Shown here: in pieces, positions 1-7,590 of the stretch
Numbering within the stretch: position 1 is the first letter of the stretch
Layout: each line of letters opens with the position of its first letter
Assembly: GCA_963730535.1 (NCBI GenBank)
Contig: CAVSRU010000012.1
Location: 558,001-622,000, forward strand
Length of the DNA stretch: 64,000 nucleotides
Direction: 5' to 3'
Source of the DNA: DASSUW01 sp963730535
Lineage (GTDB): Bacteria > Actinomycetota > Thermoleophilia > Solirubrobacterales > Solirubrobacteraceae
The notes under the pieces: model-generated
Database searches by the model: none
The model's input: only the letters and a program-made list of their open reading frames with translations
Told to the model about the DNA's origin: nothing
Made by a program: the position numbers and the translations under genes

Positions 1-229
1 CCGAGAAGACCGTGACCGCGCCCTCCGGGATCGAGTCGTCGAGCTCGTCGACGAACACGGCGCCACGCTCGCGCAGCGCCTCGACGACGTGCTTGTTGTG
101 GACGATCTCCTTGCGCACGTAGACCGGCGGTCCGTGCAGCTCGAGCGCGCGCTCGACGGTCTGGACGGCGCGGTCGACGCCCGCGCAGTAGCCGCGCGGC
201 GCGGCGAGGAGAAGCTTTTCCGGGGTCAC
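1..229 (-). CDS. ispH: IspH, 4-hydroxy-3-methylbut-2-enyl diphosphate reductase (N-terminal part, cut by window edge)
   Basis: The last step of the MEP isoprenoid pathway: a 4Fe-4S enzyme that reduces HMBPP to IPP and DMAPP in the cytoplasm. The first 76 residues are visible from a GTG start. They show the family N-terminus LLLAAPRGYCAGVDRAV with the first cluster cysteine in GYCAGV, then VYVRKEIVHNKHVV with the conserved HN, and FVDELDDSIPEG. The stop codon of the upstream M28 gene overlaps this GTG by 4 bases (GTGA), so the two are probably translationally coupled. The rest of the gene lies beyond base 1. The family call is very secure. Confidence 0.93.
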   Translation of the reverse strand, partial: MTPEKLLLAAPRGYCAGVDRAVQTVERALELHGPPVYVRKEIVHNKHVVEALRERGAVFVDELDDSIPEGAVTVFS

Positions 230-1086
230 CGGCTCAAGTCTAGGAGCAGTTGCACGACCGTCTCGCCAGCGCGGTCGAGTGAGCGCGCCGACACGGCGCT
301 CATGTCGTCGCAGGGCTTGTGCCAGCACGGGAACGTGAAGTCGATGAGGTCGATGGCCGGCACGCCGCGGCGGGCGAACGGCGTGTGGTCGTCCATCACC
401 TTGCCGGTCGTCTCGTCGGGGAACGCGGCAGCCGCGCCGACCTTGCGTGCCGCGGCACGCAGCCGCCCCCACAACTCGATGCTCGAGCCGGACTCGCGCG
501 GGATCCGCATGCGGCCCCGCTCGGCGACGAAGTCGAGCAGGATCACCGCGCGCGTCCGGGCGGCGTGGCGGCGGGCGTAGAACTTCGAGCCGCGCAGGCC
601 GGTGCGGTAGAAGTCGCGCCGGTCGTCCGGGCTCTCCTCGCCGTCGAACAGCACGAAGCGGATCGGCGGCGCGCTCGCCGGGCGGTCCGCGCGCCGCAGC
701 GCGCGGGCGATCTCGAGCACCGCTGCCGTGCCTCCCGCCCCGTCGTTGGCCCCCACGAACCCCGGCAACCGCTTCGTGTCGTAGTGGGCGGCCACGACGA
801 TCGGCTTGCCGCGGCCGGGGATCGAGCCGACCACGTTGCGCAGGCCGCTCGGCAGGCGCTGGTAGCGCCCGCTCGGCACCCGCGCTCGCAGCCAGCGCGC
901 GAGCTGCCGTGACGCCGCCGAGCCCGCCGGCCGCGGGCCCATCTCCACCTGCGCCTTCAGGTCGGCGAACGCGCGGTCGGCGTCGAACCGGTCCACGCTG
1001 ACGGCGGACGCCGTCCGCTCCTCGCCGGACCCGAGGCAGCCGCCGAGGGCCACGGCGACGATGGCGAGCGCAAGCGCCTTAGTCAT
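226..1086 (-). CDS. M28-family zinc peptidase / glutaminyl cyclase-like lipoprotein
   Basis: 286 residues. The N-terminus is a signal peptide ending in the lipobox LGGC (Cys17), so the protein is probably a lipoprotein anchored outside the membrane. The M28 metal ligands are visible: His101 in VVAAHYDTK, Asp115 in GANDGAGG, Glu150/151 in LFDGEES, an Asp in LLDFV, and a late His in CWHKPCDD. The last motif and the short length resemble bacterial glutaminyl-peptide cyclotransferase-like members more than large aminopeptidases, so either peptidase or cyclase activity is possible. It overlaps the acyl-CoA dehydrogenase by 8 bases upstream and ispH by 4 bases downstream, forming one compact operon. 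The link to ispH is probably not functional. Confidence 0.85.
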   Translation of the reverse strand: MTKALALAIVAVALGGCLGSGEERTASAVSVDRFDADRAFADLKAQVEMGPRPAGSAASRQLARWLRARVPSGRYQRLPSGLRNVVGSIPGRGKPIVVAAHYDTKRLPGFVGANDGAGGTAAVLEIARALRRADRPASAPPIRFVLFDGEESPDDRRDFYRTGLRGSKFYARRHAARTRAVILLDFVAERGRMRIPRESGSSIELWGRLRAAARKVGAAAAFPDETTGKVMDDHTPFARRGVPAIDLIDFTFPCWHKPCDDMSAVSARSLDRAGETVVQLLLDLSR

Positions 1087-2380
1087 TGGAGGTCACCGCG
1101 TCGAGCAGCTCCGCGAAGCGCTCGCGGGCGGCCGCCCGGCGGGTCGGCAGGTGCTCGCTCGGCACGTCGCCCTGCGGCGCCTCGTAGCCGCGCAGGATCT
1201 GCCGCGCGACGCTCTGGCGGTGCACCTCGTCCGGGCCGTCGTAGACCCGCGCCGCCCGAGCGAAGCGGTACATCTGCTCGAGCGGCAGGTCGGTCGAGTA
1301 GCCCAGCGCGCCGTGCGCCTGCAGCGCCCGGTCGACGACGTCGTGCAGCACGCGAGCGCCGTAGAACTTGATCAGCGCGATCTCCTGCCGCGCGGCCGCC
1401 GCGCCCTCCGTGTCCATCTTCCACGCGGCGTGGAGCGTCATCAGCCGCGCCGCCTGCATCTCGGCCGCCGAGTCGGCGATCCAGTTCTGGACCGTCTGCT
1501 TGTCGGCCAGCAGGGAACCGTGCGCGTAGCGGGACTGGGCGCGCTCGCACAGCATGTCGAACGCCCGGCGCGACACGCCGAGCCAGCGCATGCAGTGGTG
1601 GATGCGCCCGGGGCCGAGCCGCTGCTGGGCGATCAGGAAGCCGGCGCCGCGCGGGCCGAGCAGCGCGTCGGCCGGCAGCCGTACGTCCTCGTAGGTGATC
1701 TCGGCATGCCCGCCGTAGACGCCGAAGCGCTCGTACGGGTGCTCCATGGTCGGCACGTCGCGCAGGATCTGCACGCCCGGCGTGTCGACCGGCACGATGA
1801 ACATCGACGCGCGCTGGTAGCGCTGGGCGTCCGGGTCGGTGACGGCCATGACGATCAGGAAGTCGGCGACCGAGGCGTTGGTGGTGAACCACTTGCGCCC
1901 GTTCAGGACCCATCCGCCCGAGTCCTCCACGGCGCGCGTGCGCAGGAGCGTCGGGTCGCTGCCCGCGCTGTCGGGCTCGGTCATCGAGAACGCGGACCGC
2001 AGGTCGCCCGCCAGCAGCGGGTGCAGCCACTGCTGCTTCTGGTCCTCGGTGCCGGCCAGCGCGAGGATCTCCGAGTTGCCCGAGTCGGGCGCCTGGTTGC
2101 CGAACGCCACGGGCGCGAAGGGGCTGCTCCCGAGGATCTCGTGCATGAGGCCGAGCTTGACCTGGCCGAACCCCTGCCCACCCAGCTCGGGAGGCAGGTG
2201 GGCGGCCCACAGGCCGCGCTCGCGGACCCGCTCGCGCAAGGGCGCCATCGCGCGCTCGAGGCCGTCCGTGCCCAGCTCCTCGGCGATCGACTCGAGCGGC
2301 CAGATCTCCTCCCGCACGAAGCCGTGCATCCAGTCCAGCTGCGCCTGGAACTCCGGCTCGGTCGAGAAGTCCCACCCCAT
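1079..2380 (-). CDS. Acyl-CoA dehydrogenase family protein
   Basis: 433 residues from the ATG giving MGWDFSTEPEFQAQL; longer in-frame extensions lie in sequence that codes on the other strand. The FAD-dependent acyl-CoA dehydrogenase fold is clear: an N-terminal helical domain with HLPPELGGQGFGQ, the middle domain signature AFSMTEPDSAGSDPT and the substrate/FAD segment GRKWFTTNA, and a C-terminal helical domain with GALGYSTDLPLEQMYRFAR. It would oxidise a CoA thioester at the alpha-beta bond and pass electrons to ETF. The substrate cannot be read from sequence. It starts 10 bases from the divergent TauE-like gene and is the first gene of the operon that continues to the M28 peptidase and ispH. 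Confidence 0.92.
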   Translation of the reverse strand: MGWDFSTEPEFQAQLDWMHGFVREEIWPLESIAEELGTDGLERAMAPLRERVRERGLWAAHLPPELGGQGFGQVKLGLMHEILGSSPFAPVAFGNQAPDSGNSEILALAGTEDQKQQWLHPLLAGDLRSAFSMTEPDSAGSDPTLLRTRAVEDSGGWVLNGRKWFTTNASVADFLIVMAVTDPDAQRYQRASMFIVPVDTPGVQILRDVPTMEHPYERFGVYGGHAEITYEDVRLPADALLGPRGAGFLIAQQRLGPGRIHHCMRWLGVSRRAFDMLCERAQSRYAHGSLLADKQTVQNWIADSAAEMQAARLMTLHAAWKMDTEGAAAARQEIALIKFYGARVLHDVVDRALQAHGALGYSTDLPLEQMYRFARAARVYDGPDEVHRQSVARQILRGYEAPQGDVPSEHLPTRRAAARERFAELLDAVTSND

Positions 2381-2390
2381 CGGCCCTGTG

Positions 2391-3128
2391 ATGATGGCAG
2401 TCGTGCCGTTCCTGGTCGCCGCTGCCGCCGTCGCCGCCGGGGCGACGCTCCAGTCGGCGACGGGCTTCGGCTTCTCGCTCGTCGCCGCGCCGCTCGTGTT
2501 CGCCGCCGTAGGCCCCGAGGAGGCCGTCGGCCTGCTCACGCTGCTGGGCGCCCAGGTGAGCCTGATGACGCTCGCGACCGAGGGCCGGCGCCCGCAGCCG
2601 GCGATGCGCGAGTGCGTGGTGCTGCTCACCGCCGCCGTTCCCGGCGCCGTCGCCGGGGTGGCGGTGCTGCGGGCGCTCGACGTCGTCGCGCTCCAGATCG
2701 CCGTCAGCCTCGGCGTGATCGGCACGCTCGCCGTGCGGCGCCTCGCCACCGGGCACCTGCCGCGCTGGGCCGGCGTGCCGGCGGGTCTCGTGTCGGGTGC
2801 CCTGACGACGTCGACCACAACGTCCGGCCCGCCGCTGCTCGTCTTCCTGCTCGGGCGGGAGCTGACGCCCGGGCAGATGCGCGACACGCTGCCCGTCTGC
2901 TTCCTCGGCCTCAGCGTGATCGGTGCGCTCGCGCTGTGGGCCACCGGCACCACGGCCGCCATCCCCGAGCCGTGGCAGGTCGCCGTCCTCGTCCCGGTGA
3001 CCGCTGCGGGCCAGCTGCTCGGCCGCCGGCTCTTCGCGCGGCTCGCCCGCAGCGGGCGCTTCGAGCCGGTGGTCACCGCCGTGCTGCTCGCGTCGGTGCT
3101 CGGCGGGCTCGCGGCCGCCGCGCTGTAG
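2391..3128 (+). CDS. TauE/SafE (DUF81) family membrane transporter
   Basis: 245 residues and almost entirely hydrophobic, with about eight predicted membrane segments. The duplicated TauE/SafE pattern is seen: a first half with GATLQSATGFGFSLVAAPL and a second half with TSTTTSGPPLLVFLLG, each holding the small-residue/Pro motif typical of this family. Members export sulfite, sulfoacetate or other organic anions; the substrate here is unknown. Two adjacent ATGs (2391 and 2394) are possible starts. The gene is divergent from the acyl-CoA dehydrogenase with only 10 bases between start codons, so the promoters must lie inside the neighbouring coding regions. Confidence 0.88.
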   Translation: MMAVVPFLVAAAAVAAGATLQSATGFGFSLVAAPLVFAAVGPEEAVGLLTLLGAQVSLMTLATEGRRPQPAMRECVVLLTAAVPGAVAGVAVLRALDVVALQIAVSLGVIGTLAVRRLATGHLPRWAGVPAGLVSGALTTSTTTSGPPLLVFLLGRELTPGQMRDTLPVCFLGLSVIGALALWATGTTAAIPEPWQVAVLVPVTAAGQLLGRRLFARLARSGRFEPVVTAVLLASVLGGLAAAAL

Positions 3129-3160
3129 GCTTGCCGCGACCGGTACGAGAGAGAGGCACC

Positions 3161-4693
3161 ATGGCGCAGGCGCACGGCGATCGGCTCACCGCGGTGGACG
3201 CATCGTTCCTGGCCCAGGAGGGTCCGACCTCCCACATGCACATCGGCGCCGTCATGGTGTTCGAAGGCCCGCCGCCGGCCTTCGAGGAGTTCGCCGACCA
3301 CGTGCGCGGCCGGCTCCACCTCGTCCCGCGTTACCGCCAGAAGCTCGCCGTCCCGCCGCTGGAGACCGGACGCCCGCTGTGGGTCGACGACGCGAGCTTC
3401 AACCTCGAGTACCACCTGCGCCACACCGCGCTCCCGGCGCCGGGGTCGGAGGAGCAGCTGCGCGCGCTGGCCGGGCGCATCCACTCGCAACAGCTCGACC
3501 GCACGAAGCCGCTGTGGGAGCTGTGGCTCGTGCAGGGGCTCGAGGAGAACCGCTTCGCGCTGATCTCGAAGGCCCACCACGCGCTCGTCGACGGGGTCGC
3601 CGGCGTGGACCTGGCCACGGTGCTCTTCGACGCCGAGCCGGTGCCGACCCAGCTGCCGTACGAGGGCGAGCCGTGGGTCCCGCAGCCGGAGCCGAGCGCG
3701 GTCGCGCTCGCAGCCCGCGGGGTCCGCGGCCTCGCGCGGCTGCCGTTCTCGGTCGCCGGCCGGGCGCTGGACGCGGCCGGCCATCCCACCTCCTCGCTGC
3801 ACGCGGCGCGGGAGGCCGTCGAGGGCGTCGCCGAGGTCGCGTGGGCGGGCCTGAACCCCGCGCCCGCCACGCCGCTCAACGTGCCGATCGGGCCCCACCG
3901 GCGGCTGGTGACGATCCGCAGCGAGCTGAGCGACTTCAAGCGCATCAAGAACGCGTTCGGCGGCACGGTCAACGACGTGGTGCTGACCGTGGTGGCCGGC
4001 GGCCTGCGGCGCTGGCTGATCTCACGCGGCGCTCGCGTCGAGGGGCTCGAGCTGCGTGCGCTCGTGCCGGTCTCGATCCGCGCCGCAGGCGAGCACGGCC
4101 ACATGGGGAACCGGCTCGCCGCCATGCGCGGGCCGCTGCCGGTCTACGTCGAGGACCCCGTGGCGCGGCTGCAGGTCGTGCGCCAGGCCATGGACGGGCT
4201 CAAGGAGTCCAAGCAGGCGGTCGGAGCCGAGGTGCTCTCCGGCGTGCAGAACCTCGCGCCGCCGACGGTCCTCGCCCAGGCCTCGCGTATGAACTTCTCG
4301 ACCCGGCTGTTCAACTTGCTGGTCACCAACGTGCCTGGCCCGCAGTTCCCGCTCTACGCGCTCGGGCGCGAGCTGCTCGACCTCTTCCCGGTCGCGTTCC
4401 TCCCGCGCGACCACGCGCTCGCGGTGGCGATCATGTCCTACAACGGCGGGATGGACTTCGGGCTGCTCGGCGACTATGACGCGATGCCCGACCTCGACGC
4501 CCTCGGCGAGATGATCGAGGAGGCGCGCGACGAGCTGCTGACCGCGGCAACAGCAAGAGGCGAAGCCGGTCACCGGAGGCCGGACGCCGACGGCCGGTCT
4601 CAGAACGGCGGGCCGGACGCCCGCCGGGGCACTAATACCCGAGCGCGAACTTCGCGTCCTCGGACATCTTCTCGGGCGACCACGGAGGCGTGA
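3161..4693 (+). CDS. Wax ester synthase / diacylglycerol acyltransferase (WS/DGAT)
   Basis: 510 residues from ATG 3161 with AGAGAGAGG as ribosome site. The N-terminus (LTAVDASFLAQEGPTSHMHIGAV) is typical, and the catalytic HHxxxDG motif is seen in KAHHALVDGVAG; later NDVVLTVVAGGLRRWL and the NVPGP segment of the C-terminal domain are present. The enzyme joins fatty acyl-CoA to fatty alcohol or diacylglycerol for wax ester or triacylglycerol storage at the membrane/lipid body surface. The last about 50 residues are a low-complexity Arg/Ala/Thr tail that reads 62 bases into the convergent MIP18-like gene, so the true protein may have an unusual tail or a lost earlier stop. Confidence 0.95.
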   Translation: MAQAHGDRLTAVDASFLAQEGPTSHMHIGAVMVFEGPPPAFEEFADHVRGRLHLVPRYRQKLAVPPLETGRPLWVDDASFNLEYHLRHTALPAPGSEEQLRALAGRIHSQQLDRTKPLWELWLVQGLEENRFALISKAHHALVDGVAGVDLATVLFDAEPVPTQLPYEGEPWVPQPEPSAVALAARGVRGLARLPFSVAGRALDAAGHPTSSLHAAREAVEGVAEVAWAGLNPAPATPLNVPIGPHRRLVTIRSELSDFKRIKNAFGGTVNDVVLTVVAGGLRRWLISRGARVEGLELRALVPVSIRAAGEHGHMGNRLAAMRGPLPVYVEDPVARLQVVRQAMDGLKESKQAVGAEVLSGVQNLAPPTVLAQASRMNFSTRLFNLLVTNVPGPQFPLYALGRELLDLFPVAFLPRDHALAVAIMSYNGGMDFGLLGDYDAMPDLDALGEMIEEARDELLTAATARGEAGHRRPDADGRSQNGGPDARRGTNTRARTSRPRTSSRATTEA

Positions 4694-4928
4694 AGACCAT
4701 CGTGGGGACGACCTCGTCGACGCCGGGGAGCTCGCCGACGAACTCCTGCATCTGCTCGGAGACCTGCGGCCCGATCGGGCACGCGGGGGTGGTGAGCGTG
4801 AACGTCACGTTCACGGTGCCGCCGTCGATCTCGACCCCGTAGACGAGGCCGAGCTCTACGAAGTCGAGCCCGAGCTCGGGATCGATGACGTTGCTGAGCG
4901 CCTCGAGGACGTCGTCTTCGTCGACCAT
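4632..4928 (-). CDS. MIP18/DUF59 family iron-sulfur assembly factor (SufT/PaaD-like)
   Basis: 98 residues from ATG 4928 (an ATG at 4937 is also possible). The one-domain MIP18 fold is clear: VLEALSNVIDPELGLDFVELGLVY, then TFTLTTPACPIGPQ, which holds the conserved cysteine of the family, and a C-terminal TPPWSPEKM motif. Such proteins help mature Fe-S proteins (SufT, the eukaryotic CIA2 relatives) or serve phenylacetyl-CoA epoxidase (PaaD). No suf or paa genes are nearby, so a general Fe-S maturation role is the better guess. Its 3' end overlaps the convergent WS/DGAT gene. Confidence 0.88.
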   Translation of the reverse strand: MVDEDDVLEALSNVIDPELGLDFVELGLVYGVEIDGGTVNVTFTLTTPACPIGPQVSEQMQEFVGELPGVDEVVPTMVFTPPWSPEKMSEDAKFALGY

Positions 4929-5028
4929 CGGCCACATTGTATTCGTCCGGGGGCTGTACGAACTCACCGGTTTGTATTAGCTTGCCCGGATCGTTCATTT
5001 CGACGACCAGCTGGCGATCCTCCGGATC

Positions 5029-5304
5029 GTGGGGGACGAGGATCGCACCACCAGCGGTCGCCGCCGGCGTCAGCTGTCCACCGCGCTGAAGGCCACGCGG
5101 GACGTGGTCGTCGACCTCTCGGAGCTGCGCTTCGCCGACCTCTCGCTGATGATCGACCTCGCCTGCCTCGCGCAGCGGCTGCGGGCGCACGGCCGCACGC
5201 TGTGGCTCAACGGCGCCCAGCCGGAGATCCGGCGGCTGATCGAGACCGTCGGCCTGCACCACCTGCCGGCCGTGCGGCTGGGCGCACAGCCCGCTTACAG
5301 CTGA
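5029..5304 (+). CDS. STAS-domain protein, anti-sigma factor antagonist-like, start uncertain
   Basis: The readable part (91 residues from GTG 5029) covers most of an RsbV-like STAS domain: DVVVDLSELRFADLSLMIDL, where the serine after FAD would correspond to the phosphorylated serine region, and a final helix pair. The same frame is open back to 4981 and adds HFDDQLAILRIVG, which looks like the missing first STAS strands, but an in-frame TAG at 4978 and the absence of ATG/GTG/TTG leave no normal start there. Either a non-standard start is used or a base change removed it. It stands alone, without an adjacent RsbW gene, and is divergent from the MIP18-like gene. Confidence 0.6.
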   Translation: MGDEDRTTSGRRRRQLSTALKATRDVVVDLSELRFADLSLMIDLACLAQRLRAHGRTLWLNGAQPEIRRLIETVGLHHLPAVRLGAQPAYS

Positions 5305-5566
5305 CGCGCAGTGGCTCGAGGCGGTCGAGCGACCGCTCGAGCGTGCGAGCCACGTCACGCGTGCCGAACGCCCGCATCACCAGCCCGCGCAGCGGCCCGG
5401 CGGGCATCTGGGCCGAGTGGAGCGAGACGCTCGTGCCCTCGTCGGCAGGCCGCAGCTCGCGCCCGCGCCGCTCGCACGCGCCCTCGACGCGCTGCCGGCG
5501 GCTCGGCGCCGCGCGCTGGTCGAGGCGTTCGAGGCGCTCGCGGACGCCGCGGAGCGGCTTCCCTAA
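5305..5566. pseudogene. Composite gene remnant: SRPBCC-like tail (minus) abutting a MarR-like tail (plus)
   Basis: No complete gene fits between the STAS protein and fxsA. On the minus strand, about 5440 to 5305, a frame reads EGTSVSLHSAQ, GPLRGLVMRAFG and DVARTLERSLDRL, which resembles the C-terminus of an SRPBCC/polyketide-cyclase-like protein. On the plus strand the frame ending at the TAA 5564-5566 has no start codon and reads ARALDALPAARRRALVEAFE, which resembles the C-terminal helix of a MarR-type regulator. Both lack N-termini, as if a deletion had fused the ends of two divergent genes. This interpretation is tentative. Confidence 0.3.
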
Positions 5567-5581
5567 CGTGTAGGGCTCCCC

Positions 5582-6037
5582 ATGCTCTTCCCGCTCGTCC
5601 TGCTCTTCGTCGTGGTGCCGATCGCGGAGCTGTACGTGATCATCCAGGTCGGCGAGGCGATCGGCGTGTGGTGGACGATCGGGATCCTGATCGCGGACTC
5701 GATCCTCGGCTCGGTGCTCATGCGCTCGCAGGGCCGGGCCGCGTGGCGGCGCTTCAACGAGGCGATCCGCGCCGGGCGGGTTCCGGCGCGCGAGGTGATC
5801 GACGGCACGCTGGTGATCTTCGGCGGCGCGCTGCTGCTCACGCCGGGCTTCCTGACCGACATCCTCGGCCTCGTCCTGCTCCTGCCGCCCACGCGGGCGA
5901 TCGTGCGCGCGATGCTCCTGCGGCGCTTCGCCCATCGCATCGTCGTCGCGGCGACCGCGCCGCGACGTCCCAGCAGCCGACCGGGCGACGTCGAGGGCAC
6001 GGCCGTCGACGTCGAGCCGCGCGGGGAAGCTCCCTAG
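5582..6037 (+). CDS. fxsA: FxsA family cytoplasmic membrane protein
   Basis: 151 residues. FxsA features are clear: a hydrophobic N-terminus with PIAELYVIIQVGEAIGV, a second hydrophobic segment, then GALLLTPGFLTDILGLVLLLPP, which is the family hallmark (the LLxPGFxTDxxGxxLLxPxxR pattern). The C-terminal 40 residues are charged and cytoplasmic. E. coli FxsA relieves exclusion of phage T7 by the F plasmid, but its normal role is unknown. It ends one base before the stop of the convergent 6039-6494 gene. Confidence 0.9.
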   Translation: MLFPLVLLFVVVPIAELYVIIQVGEAIGVWWTIGILIADSILGSVLMRSQGRAAWRRFNEAIRAGRVPAREVIDGTLVIFGGALLLTPGFLTDILGLVLLLPPTRAIVRAMLLRRFAHRIVVAATAPRRPSSRPGDVEGTAVDVEPRGEAP

Positions 6038-6038
6038 C

Positions 6039-6494
6039 CTAGTTCTCGGACCCCAGCCGGTCCCAGCAGTAGAGCTCGATGCACTCGGCCGCCAGCTCCG
6101 CCGCGCGCTCGGGCGACAGCCACGGCAGCACCATGTCGAGCGCCTGGTCCTCGGCGAAGCCGGCGTTGAACGCGTCCTCCCCACGGAGCCCGGCCGCGAT
6201 CTTCAGCGCCTCGCGACGGTTGTCGCCCAGCGAGCTGAACGCCCCGACCAGGAAGTCCTTGTTGGCGACCGGCGTGCCGACCTCCATCGACGCGTGCCAG
6301 GCGGCCAGCATCGACAGGTCGTCATCGTCGAGGTCGGCGACCGCCTTCGCGTAGTGCGAGGCGAGCTCCTCCTCGGGGATCTCGTCGACCCAGGCGCGGA
6401 CCAGCTCGCACAGCAGCTGGCGGCGGGCCTCGCGGCCGACGGTCTCGGCGATCACGCGGATGGCGTCCCGCGGCTCGATGAAGCACAGTGACAT
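6039..6494 (-). CDS. Conserved hypothetical protein, helical, acidic
   Basis: 151 residues from ATG 6494 (MSLCFIEPRDAIRVIAE). No family recognised. The predicted structure is all-helical, with acidic stretches (IPEEELASHYAKAVADLDDDDL) and a Trp-rich segment (MLAAWHASMEVG), a Cys near each end and no signal peptide or membrane segment. Base composition and third-position GC match neighbouring genes, which supports it as real. Its start codon shares the tetranucleotide CATG with the ATG of the divergent CrtC-like gene at 6493, so any promoter must lie inside one of the two genes. Confidence 0.7.
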   Translation of the reverse strand: MSLCFIEPRDAIRVIAETVGREARRQLLCELVRAWVDEIPEEELASHYAKAVADLDDDDLSMLAAWHASMEVGTPVANKDFLVGAFSSLGDNRREALKIAAGLRGEDAFNAGFAEDQALDMVLPWLSPERAAELAAECIELYCWDRLGSEN

Positions 6495-7473
6495 GACGCG
6501 CCGCACGGTACGCCGGGCCCCGGACAGATCGCCGCGCACGCCGTGGCGGTGGTTCAATGGCGTCGTGCCGGGGCGCTACGAGTCGCACTACCTGCGCGCC
6601 GTCGACCCGGCCCGCCCGCGCGGCGCGTGGATCCGGCACACCACGCACCAGGCGCCGGGCGGCGAGGCGGCGGGCGCGCTGTGGTGCACGGTGTGGGACG
6701 CCGAGGCCGGCCCGCCGTACGCGGTCAAGCAGCGCGTGCCGTTCGCCGGGCCGCCCCCGGCGCCGCTGCGCGGGCGCGCGGACGCGCTCGGGCGCGTCGC
6801 CGCCTGGGAGCTGGAGGTCGCCGGCGAGGCGGCGCCGCTCCGCCACCTGCCGCGCGAGTGGATGTACCGCGCGCCGCTCCCGCGCACCAAGCTCGAGAGC
6901 CCGCGGCCGGACGCGGTGTTCACCGGCTGGCTGGAGGCCGGCGGCCGGCGCGTCGAGGTGGCCGGCTGGCGCGGGATGGTCGGCCACAACTGGGGCACCG
7001 AGCACGCCGAGCGCTGGGTGTGGCTCCACGCCGTCGGCTTCGAGGAGGCGCCCGGAGCGTGGCTCGACGTGGCGATCGGCCGCGTGCGCGCCGGCCGCGC
7101 CGTCACCCCGTGGGTCGCCAACGGCGCGCTCGCGCTGGACGGCGAGCGGTTCCGCCTCGGCGGCCTCGGGCGCGTGCGCGGCACCGCGGTGTACGCGCGC
7201 CCCGGCGCGCTCGAGGCCGAGCTCCCCGGGCGCGGCGTGCACGTGCGCGTGGCCGTCAGCGCGCCGCTCCCCCAGACCGTGGCGTTCGTCTATGCGGACC
7301 CGGCGGGCGGCGAGCACCACTCGCTGAACTGCTCGATCGCCGAGGTGCGGCTGCGGGTCTCGCGGCGCTCCCGGCCGCCGCTCGAGCTCGCGACCGCGTT
7401 CGGCGGCGCCTACGAGCTCGGCGTGCGCGAGACCGACCACGGCTTGCCCGTGCAGCCGTTCGGTGACCCGTGA
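6493..7473 (+). CDS. CrtC/AttH-like (lipocalin-fold) protein
   Basis: 326 residues if ATG 6493 is used; GTG 6565 is an alternative. The sequence has the pattern of the carotenoid 1,2-hydratase (CrtC)/AttH superfamily: GRYESHYLRAVDP and WIRHTTHQ near the start, then GWRGMVGHNWGTEHAERWVW in the middle, with the NWG...W motif shared by CrtC and tocopherol cyclase-type proteins, and a C-terminal all-beta half. The reaction is unknown; hydration or cyclisation of an isoprenoid is possible. The family call is moderate and the function unproven. Confidence 0.65.
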   Translation: MTRRTVRRAPDRSPRTPWRWFNGVVPGRYESHYLRAVDPARPRGAWIRHTTHQAPGGEAAGALWCTVWDAEAGPPYAVKQRVPFAGPPPAPLRGRADALGRVAAWELEVAGEAAPLRHLPREWMYRAPLPRTKLESPRPDAVFTGWLEAGGRRVEVAGWRGMVGHNWGTEHAERWVWLHAVGFEEAPGAWLDVAIGRVRAGRAVTPWVANGALALDGERFRLGGLGRVRGTAVYARPGALEAELPGRGVHVRVAVSAPLPQTVAFVYADPAGGEHHSLNCSIAEVRLRVSRRSRPPLELATAFGGAYELGVRETDHGLPVQPFGDP

Positions 7474-7590
7474 CGAACGTCAACGGCGGCATTGAGGGGA
7501 GGGTTCCGGATGCGGCGGTTGCTCACTTGACGCCGAATATCGACGTCAAGTGATCACGCGGCGCTCGCGTGCTCCCCTCAATGCCGAAGT
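7472..7590. repeat. Palindromic intergenic element, family B, copy 1
   Basis: This element lies between two convergent genes. A perfect 14-base inverted repeat, GGCATTGAGGGGAG (7488-7501) against CTCCCCTCAATGCC (7572-7585), encloses a second, perfect 10-base inverted repeat, TCACTTGACG (7523-7532) against CGTCAAGTGA (7544-7553). The left flank reads CGAACGTCAACGGCGGC, the terminal motif also found in copies 3 and 4. The right arm provides the last codons and stop of the aminotransferase gene that ends at 7578. It may also act as a bidirectional terminator. Confidence 0.75.

Noticed and set aside
1061..3160. Very long plus-strand frame ahead of the wax ester synthase
   Set aside because: It is the complement of the acyl-CoA dehydrogenase and overlaps the TauE gene; the conserved protein starts at 3161 with its own ribosome site.
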